Below, in pieces: positions 58,906 to 64,000 of a stretch of 64,000 nucleotides of DNA. Source of the stretch: Stictocephala bisonia. Taxonomy: Eukaryota > Arthropoda > Insecta > Hemiptera > Membracidae. A program made the translations under genes and the position numbers. The stretch is taken from contig JAQJVL010000288.1 of NCBI GenBank assembly GCA_035578905.1, positions 744,001 to 808,000 of the forward strand. Reading direction: 5' to 3'. The notes below the pieces were generated by a model. That model saw only the letters and a list, made by a program, of their open reading frames with translations, was not told the origin of the DNA and did no database searches. How positions within the stretch are numbered: position 1 is the first letter of the stretch; each line of letters opens with the position of its first letter.

Positions 58906-59572
58906 TAGCCTAGAAAACTAGCCAAATTTATTTAATAGCTATAGTTGAAAAAAAATTTCTTGTTTTTTAATTTATTTAACGAAAGAGAGGGGAGAATAGG
59001 TAAGTATAGTCAATAGTCAATAGTCAAAAATCTTTATTCATATTATGCACAGGGTGTACAATGAATAGTGTCATAGTTGTTCATATGTACAGTATATAAC
59101 ACAATATACAATATAAAACAACGTTATATTACCCTTAGTAATAACAGAAAATAAACTTAATTAAGAATGTAAAATCTAGAGAGGGGTGGAAAGTTCTTCT
59201 GTGGAATAAAGTGCTCTATTTATTAAATAATCTTTTAGTTTGTTTTTAAACCTGAGATATTTTACATCTTTAATATTTTTTGGAATGGATTTCAAAAATA
59301 TGTTACCAATGTATGTAGGTTTCTTTTCGAAGAATTTTAATCTGTGGTCTTGGAAAAACTCATTCCTTCCTCTGGTACCGTAGGCGTGAGTGGGCAATCT
59401 ATTATTGAGGTTCGAGTTTTGGAATTTTGCGGTGAGAATGGTTTCAAAAGTATATTGACTGTATACCGTAAAGATTTTTAGATTTTTAAAGTGATCCTTC
59501 ACCGACTCGTCAATTTTAAGTTTTAACATAATACGTATTGCTTTTTTTTGTTGTTTTAAAATACTTTCTAAA

Positions 59573-60163
59573 TTAATTTTTTTTTGTTGACCCATAAAGT
59601 GCAATACAGAATGAAATGTGAGAATGAACATGAGCAAAATAAATATTTTTTAATGTCTTTAAATCGCAAATATAACTCATTCTTCTTAACGCATAGATTC
59701 CAGAATTTAATTTACTTAACAGTCTATGTATATGTTCATCCCAATTAAAATGTTTATCTATAGTTAATCCTAGAAAATTTACAGTACTTTTCATTTCAAT
59801 GTGATTTGATTCATAAGTTACTGTAAGCTCATTCGGTCTCCTGCTTTGTGCAGTTTTAAAATTCATCATATTTGTTTTCTTAGTGTTTAAGACTAAATTG
59901 TGTAATTTAAGAAAAGATCTGATGTTTTTTATTTCGCTACTGGCACAAATTTCAGTTTCCTCTAGGGTCTTTGTTGATACCACCAGATTTGCATCATCGG
60001 CATATAAACAGAGGTTACTTTTTGTTTTATGCAATAGTGTGTTACCCATACCCACCAAGTAACAGAGGAAGAGAAGAGGCCCTAAAATAGACCCTTGTGG
60101 TACACCAAATTTTAAATTTTGAATCTGCGATGAGGTTTTGATAATTTTATTGAATTTTGACAA
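59573..60163 (-). pseudogene. LINE reverse transcriptase, catalytic half
   Basis: The frame contains 'FGVPQGSILGPLLFLCYL', the catalytic 'NLCLYADDANLVV' (YADD), 'FLGLTIDKHFNWDEHIHRLL' and 'HSHISFCIALYG'. It ends at a homopolymer frameshift, after which the C-terminal 'QQKKAIRIMLKLKIDESVKD' runs to 59176 in the next frame. The catalytic motif is intact, so the insertion is probably young, though broken. Confidence 0.9.
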
Positions 60164-60189
60164 AAAAGTTATTACTACATATTGTGGTC

Positions 60190-60285
60190 TTTACCCACCC
60201 ATACACATACAGTGGTATTTACCCACCCACCCACCCATACACATACAGTGGTATTTACCCACCCACCCACCCATACACATACTGT
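60190..60285. repeat. 36-bp minisatellite inserted in a LINE gene
   Basis: About 2.5 units of 'ATACACATACAGTGGTATTT' + 'ACCCACCCACCCACCC' with period exactly 36 (starts 60201, 60237, 60273). They have the same period and core as the array at 63440-64000, on the opposite strand. Confidence 0.95.
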
Positions 60286-60853
60286 CAGAGATATAGGATC
60301 GAAACCAATTAAGGGCGTTTTCTGCCACTCCAAGAAATTGTAACTTTTCTATTAGCCTATCATGTTTAACACTATCAAACGCTTTAGATATATCCATAAA
60401 TAAGCCAATTGTATGGTTTCCTTTGTCAACTGAATCAATAATCGATTTGACAAATGATATAGCAGACCTCCCTGATCTAAAACCATGCTGCTCTTTATCC
60501 AGTAAATTATATTGTTCTAAGAATTCTAAAAATTGTGAATACACTGCTTTTTCATAAATTTTTGAAATAACAGGTAATACAGATACTGGTCGATAGTTGA
60601 GAATATTATTTTTATCATCTTTTTTGTGTATGGGTATTATTTTTGCTAGTTTTAGTTGAACTGGAAATATATTTGAAACAAAAGAAGAATTTATTAAATG
60701 GCATAAAATTGAACTAAGATTAGTTTTCACAGCCTTAATTACTGAGGCTGGAACTTCATCTTTACCACTGGAGTTTTTATTTTTTAATGATTCTATAATT
60801 CTTTCCACCTCTCTTTTGTCTATAGCTCTTAAATAAAATTTTGGCTTTATCAA
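60191..60853 (-). pseudogene. LINE reverse transcriptase, N-terminal half
   Basis: The frame has 'NYRPVSVLPVISKIYEKAVY', 'LLDKEQHGFRSGRSAISFVK', 'IGLFMDISKAFDSVKHDRLI' and 'ALNWFRSYISD', the complete fingers and first palm motifs with the catalytic-region Asp of 'FMDISKAFD'. It then runs straight into the repeat-encoded 'MCMGGWVGKYHC' units, which are minisatellite DNA and not protein. The second half continues at 60163. Confidence 0.9.
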
Positions 60854-61019
60854 CTGGTCTCCATGAACATTTTCATCTAAGGAAAAATTTACATTTTGAC
60901 TTATACCTACATCTTTTACAACATTTATAAAATGATTGTTAAATAATTTGCTATTTTCTCAGGGTTTGTAATAATTTCCGTCCCCATTTTCAGAGCAATA
61001 GTTTTCCATATATAAATCC

Positions 61020-62340
61020 ATTTATTCATAAATACACATAGCTCTGTTTACAATATTTCAACTAGAGTACAATAATACTGCATGAATCCAAAGTAATCAA
61101 TCTATAATTTAATGGAGATGTAAGCATGAGCAAATTACAAAATTGTATTACTATGTAGGTTCTGTCTTAAATAAAGGTAAGTAATTATACAGGGTGGAAA
61201 ATGGAAATGCTTTCAGAACAACGTTATTTTTTCCATAGATAATTTGATAATTTATTTTTTTTTAAATAATTTTGTTCCATAAAGTATAATTTTTTATTAG
61301 AATAATTTACGTGAAACCGTTATATGGCGGAGAAATAATTTGTTCTAATTAGTTTCTTTGAAATTCAAATGGCCGCTATCTGGTTTATCTGGAAAGAATA
61401 AACCTTTCGAAGTCCGGTTTGCTGCAATTAATTTCTCTTGAATAGAACTTTCATTTGATACCAAACTAGGCTTACATTGAAAATTTTCGCTCAACTCCTC
61501 GTGGGCCGTCCCCCTGAAAAGATGAAATGTCACTAATGGCGTCAAAAAGTGTGTTCTTTTTTTATTTAAATTATTTGTGTTATCTTCATTACAATAGTAT
61601 TCTATTATTACGTTTTTTATATAGAATTGAGTACAATTTTTTTAGTTTTGTGATACCTTTTTTCAATTTTTATATTTTGAGACAATTTATTATATGTGCC
61701 ATTGTATGGCTATTGTAGAGAAATTGATGTTTTAAAAAATATATGGTCTAAACTTTTCAGTTAATTTTATTTGATAAGTATTATAGTCTCATACACATTA
61801 TTATGTCAAATTACTACAAAAATATATCAAAACTTCCAACTCATTTAGGTAAGTTCAGGCCCTGCAGCCACTGCAAACTGTTGGTTTGCTGGATTTAAAA
61901 TGTTAATCCCACTACTGAGGTGGATTCATTTATAAATTATATTACAAAAGACATTCATTCACTCTCAGAGAAGTAATGTAAGGACGATTTCCAGAACTTA
62001 CCGTGTTTATAATTAAGTCTTGTTTTGCTTTTTGATAAATGTTTTTCAACATCTATTCCAAACCAATATAATTAAATATTTCTCAACACGTAATTTGGAA
62101 GCCCTAGTCGGGCTTTGTTTATTAAATCGATGAATTAGCTATTTCCCCATGATTCTTTAAATATTCTATGATTAAGCAATGAGTAGATGTTATATGTCTT
62201 ACATTAATCAAAGAGAGTTAAAAATGTACATTTCTTGATACTTGATGTCTTCGTCGCTGACTGGATGAACCAGACAGTTTGCGTCAAGTGTTAGGATGGT
62301 AATCGTCACATTGAATTAGTTAAAATTCTAAACTATTTTA
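61020..62340. other. Intron sequence, nothing supportable
   Basis: This is AT-rich. Short frames at 61345-61545 (minus) and 61527-61718 (plus) lack motifs. Confidence 0.5.
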
Positions 62341-62349
62341 CTATATACA

Positions 62350-62640
62350 AAGTTTTGATGGCACCAGGGCTAAAGTAGTGGTTTTTCTTCCAGATCTTCA
62401 AGGGAGTAAATTGTTCTACTGGCTAGTCTACCCCACACGACTTCCTTAAACTTGCGGAAATTCAGACTTTTTATTTCCTCTGGGAGGTTGTCAAATTAAT
62501 AGCAGCTACTGGAAAACTTTTGAGATATTTTGAAAGCCTGCATGGAAAAATATTTAGGTCTCTGGTATGCCGAGTATTATAGCTATGGACATCCATTCTC
62601 CTCTCTTGGAGTGAAATGTTGTCTTTAAACATTTAGTTTA
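62350..62640 (-). mobile_element. LINE C-terminal fragment
   Basis: The minus strand encodes 'RMDVHSYNTRHTRDLNIFPC' (about 62600-62540) and, in another frame, 'LPEEIKSLNFRKFKEVVWGR' + 'LASRTIYSLEDLEEK' (62490-62380). Both are standard wording of the last 80 residues of LINE ORF2. The rest is absent. Confidence 0.7.
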
Positions 62641-62869
62641 GCAAACTAAATCTTTAATTTAGTTTTAAACAAACTAGATTTTAAAAAGTCTTTAATCTAG
62701 TTTTAGCAAAAAAATCATTTTACATGCAAAAAAATTATCAAAAAACTATACACAGACATAAACCACCTGATTTATAGAAGTTTTGCATTAAGTGATGATG
62801 GCCTAGTAATATTAGTAAGATTTAAAACCACAATATTTTGTTTTATGTGAAGAATTATGTTTTATATTT

Positions 62870-63350
62870 GACTAGCCGACAGCCCTTGCTTCGCTACTTC
62901 GCTACAGGGTGGTTCTCTAGGCTTGCTTACCCTTCCTTTCGTGGTTCTGTCTAAAACTATTATATTAATATAAAAGCTTTGGCCTGTTGCCGTTTTCCTA
63001 GATAACAAAGTTTTAAAATCTACAAAAATCCTAATTTCTACTGTAGGAAGATACAAAGTAACGCAAACATGTCAGAGTTAGTAGAAATAACCTTTAACAT
63101 TTCACAATGAAAAACAAATTAGCTAAGCTTTTGTGGCATGTTTATGTTCTTTTTTATCAGCTGTTTGAAATAAATTAGTGAAGTAAATTAATGCCACTCT
63201 TATGGAAAAGAGGAAATGTTGAGGAGCTGTTAGACCCATAGGAATGGAATATCGATAAATCCTTTCTAGTAGGTCTTTTGAATCAACAAAAGCTAACTTC
63301 CCTGCAAATTTCATTTAAATCCTCTCTGTGGTTACAGAGATGTTATGGTG
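62870..63350 (+). repeat. Dispersed repeat, copy 2
   Basis: It opens 'ACTAGCCGACAGCCCTTGCT' and keeps the order of landmarks of 23270-23710 ('GGTTCTCTAGGCTTG', 'GATACAAAGTAACG', 'GGAATGGAATATC', 'AAAAGCTAACTTCC', 'TTTCATTTAAATCC'). It includes a local duplication 'CTTCGCTACTTCGCTAC'. Confidence 0.7.
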
Positions 63351-63439
63351 TACACTGTTTTTCAATTTATATATTTAGATTATAAATTCTATTTCTACAT
63401 ATTAATTATCTTACATACTGTATTAATAATATCAATAAC

Positions 63440-64000
63440 ACTGTACATGTATGGGTGAGCGGGTGGGTAAACTTCACTGGACGTGTAAGGGTGGGCAGGT
63501 GGGTAAACTTCACTGGACGTGTAAGGGTGGGCAGGTGGGTAAACTTCACTGTACGTGTAAGGGTGGGCAGGTGGGTAAACTTCACTGTACGTGTAAGGGT
63601 GGGCAGGTGGGTAAACTTCACTGGACGTGTAAGGGTGGGCAGGTGGGTAAACTTCACTGTACGTGTATGGGTGGGTGGGTGGGTCAATACCACTTTAAAT
63701 ATATGGGTGGGCAGGTGGGTCAATACCACTGTACATGTATGGGTGGGCAGGTGGGTAAATTCATTGTACGTGAAAGGGTGGGCGGATGGGTAAACTTCAC
63801 TGTACGTGAAAGGGTGGGCGGGTGGGTCAGTACCACTTTAAATGTATGGGTGGGCAGGTGGTCAATACCACTGTACATGTAAGGGTGGGCAGGTGGGTAA
63901 ACTTCACTGGACGTGTAAGGGTGGGCAGGTGGGTAAACTTCACTGTACGTGAAAGGGTGGGCGGGTAGGTCAATACCACTGTATATGTATGGGTGGCAGG
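63440..64000. repeat. 36-bp minisatellite array running off the window
   Basis: Units of 'GTACGTGTAAGGGTGGGCAG' + 'GTGGGTAAACTTCACT' alternate with variants 'GTACATGTATGGGTGGGCAG' + 'GTGGGTCAATACCACT'. At least 15 units are visible. Because 36 is a multiple of three, several frames stay open on both strands; these are not genes. Confidence 0.95.

Larger units (their letters stand above)
59006..61015 (-). mobile_element. LINE with a minisatellite inside its reverse transcriptase
   Basis: On the minus strand the element starts in the pre-palm region (about 60990), runs through the reverse transcriptase and C-terminal segment, and ends with AATAAAGATTTT and repeated TGACTAT heptamers (59006-59030). 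Only two coding breaks are evident: the 36-bp minisatellite at 60190-60285 and a frame change in an A10 run near 59578. The endonuclease is missing through 5' truncation. Confidence 0.85.

Noticed and set aside
63451..63882. Long open frames with repeated 'GGQVGKLHWTCK' (and overlapping frames on both strands)
   Set aside because: They are translations of the 36-bp minisatellite. A period divisible by three keeps frames open by itself.
40823..64000. Further semaphorin exons
   Set aside because: I looked for the expected continuation after 'INCGK' and did not recognise any. The next exon is probably outside, but a short exon could have been missed by eye.

Overview
This is eukaryotic DNA: AT-rich, intron-dominated and packed with transposable elements. 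A perfect (CCTAA)n tract (the TTAGG telomere repeat usual in insects), a class-2 semaphorin gene, and abundant LINE, Penelope-like, Helitron, Tigger/pogo and Ty3/Gypsy remnants point to an insect. A large-genome hemipteran is plausible, but that is inference. Nothing prokaryotic is present: no operons, no CRISPR.

The only host gene I can support lies on the + strand. Four consecutive exons (2683-2790, 15710-15797, 40079-40183, 40734-40822) encode 130 contiguous residues of a sema domain with compatible splice phases. The wording of the peptide fits Semaphorin-2A best. The introns are 12.9 kb, 24.3 kb and 0.55 kb. The intron after the last exon runs at least 23 kb to the window end. The first exons and the rest of the gene lie outside.

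Region by region. 1-9.6 kb: upstream intron, first exon, two long foldbacks (1711-1921, 3905-4282), a decayed LINE (4740-7030), LINE tails and a tRNA-type SINE. 9.6-13 kb: a nearly full-length antisense LINE with endonuclease and reverse transcriptase. 13.7-14.3 kb: a 15-copy 43-bp array. 14.7-15.8 kb: a hairpin motif and the second exon. 16-27 kb: an interrupted SINE, Tigger-like and LINE fragments, and two minisatellites. 27.5-37 kb: more LINE fragments and a 9-copy 41-bp array. 39-41 kb: a broken-up short repeat, a foldback with a hammerhead-like core, and exons three and four. 45-51 kb: a Tigger/pogo deletion derivative, a Penelope-like fragment with GIY-YIG endonuclease, and a tandem Helitron-like array. 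53-58 kb: a telomere-type tract plus 22-bp array, then a Ty3/Gypsy element with very unequal LTRs. 59-64 kb: an antisense LINE carrying a 36-bp minisatellite inside its reverse transcriptase, another dispersed repeat, and a large array of the same 36-bp minisatellite running off the window end.

The host exons belong to one axon-guidance gene. Everything else is intronic and repeat-derived. The most unusual signals are (i) a recurring hairpin-plus-GAAA motif, hammerhead-ribozyme-like, in several foldbacks and just downstream of a Penelope-like endonuclease; (ii) an LTR retrotransposon whose two LTRs differ by six extra 69-bp units; and (iii) one 36-bp minisatellite family at several distant sites, one of them inside a LINE coding region.
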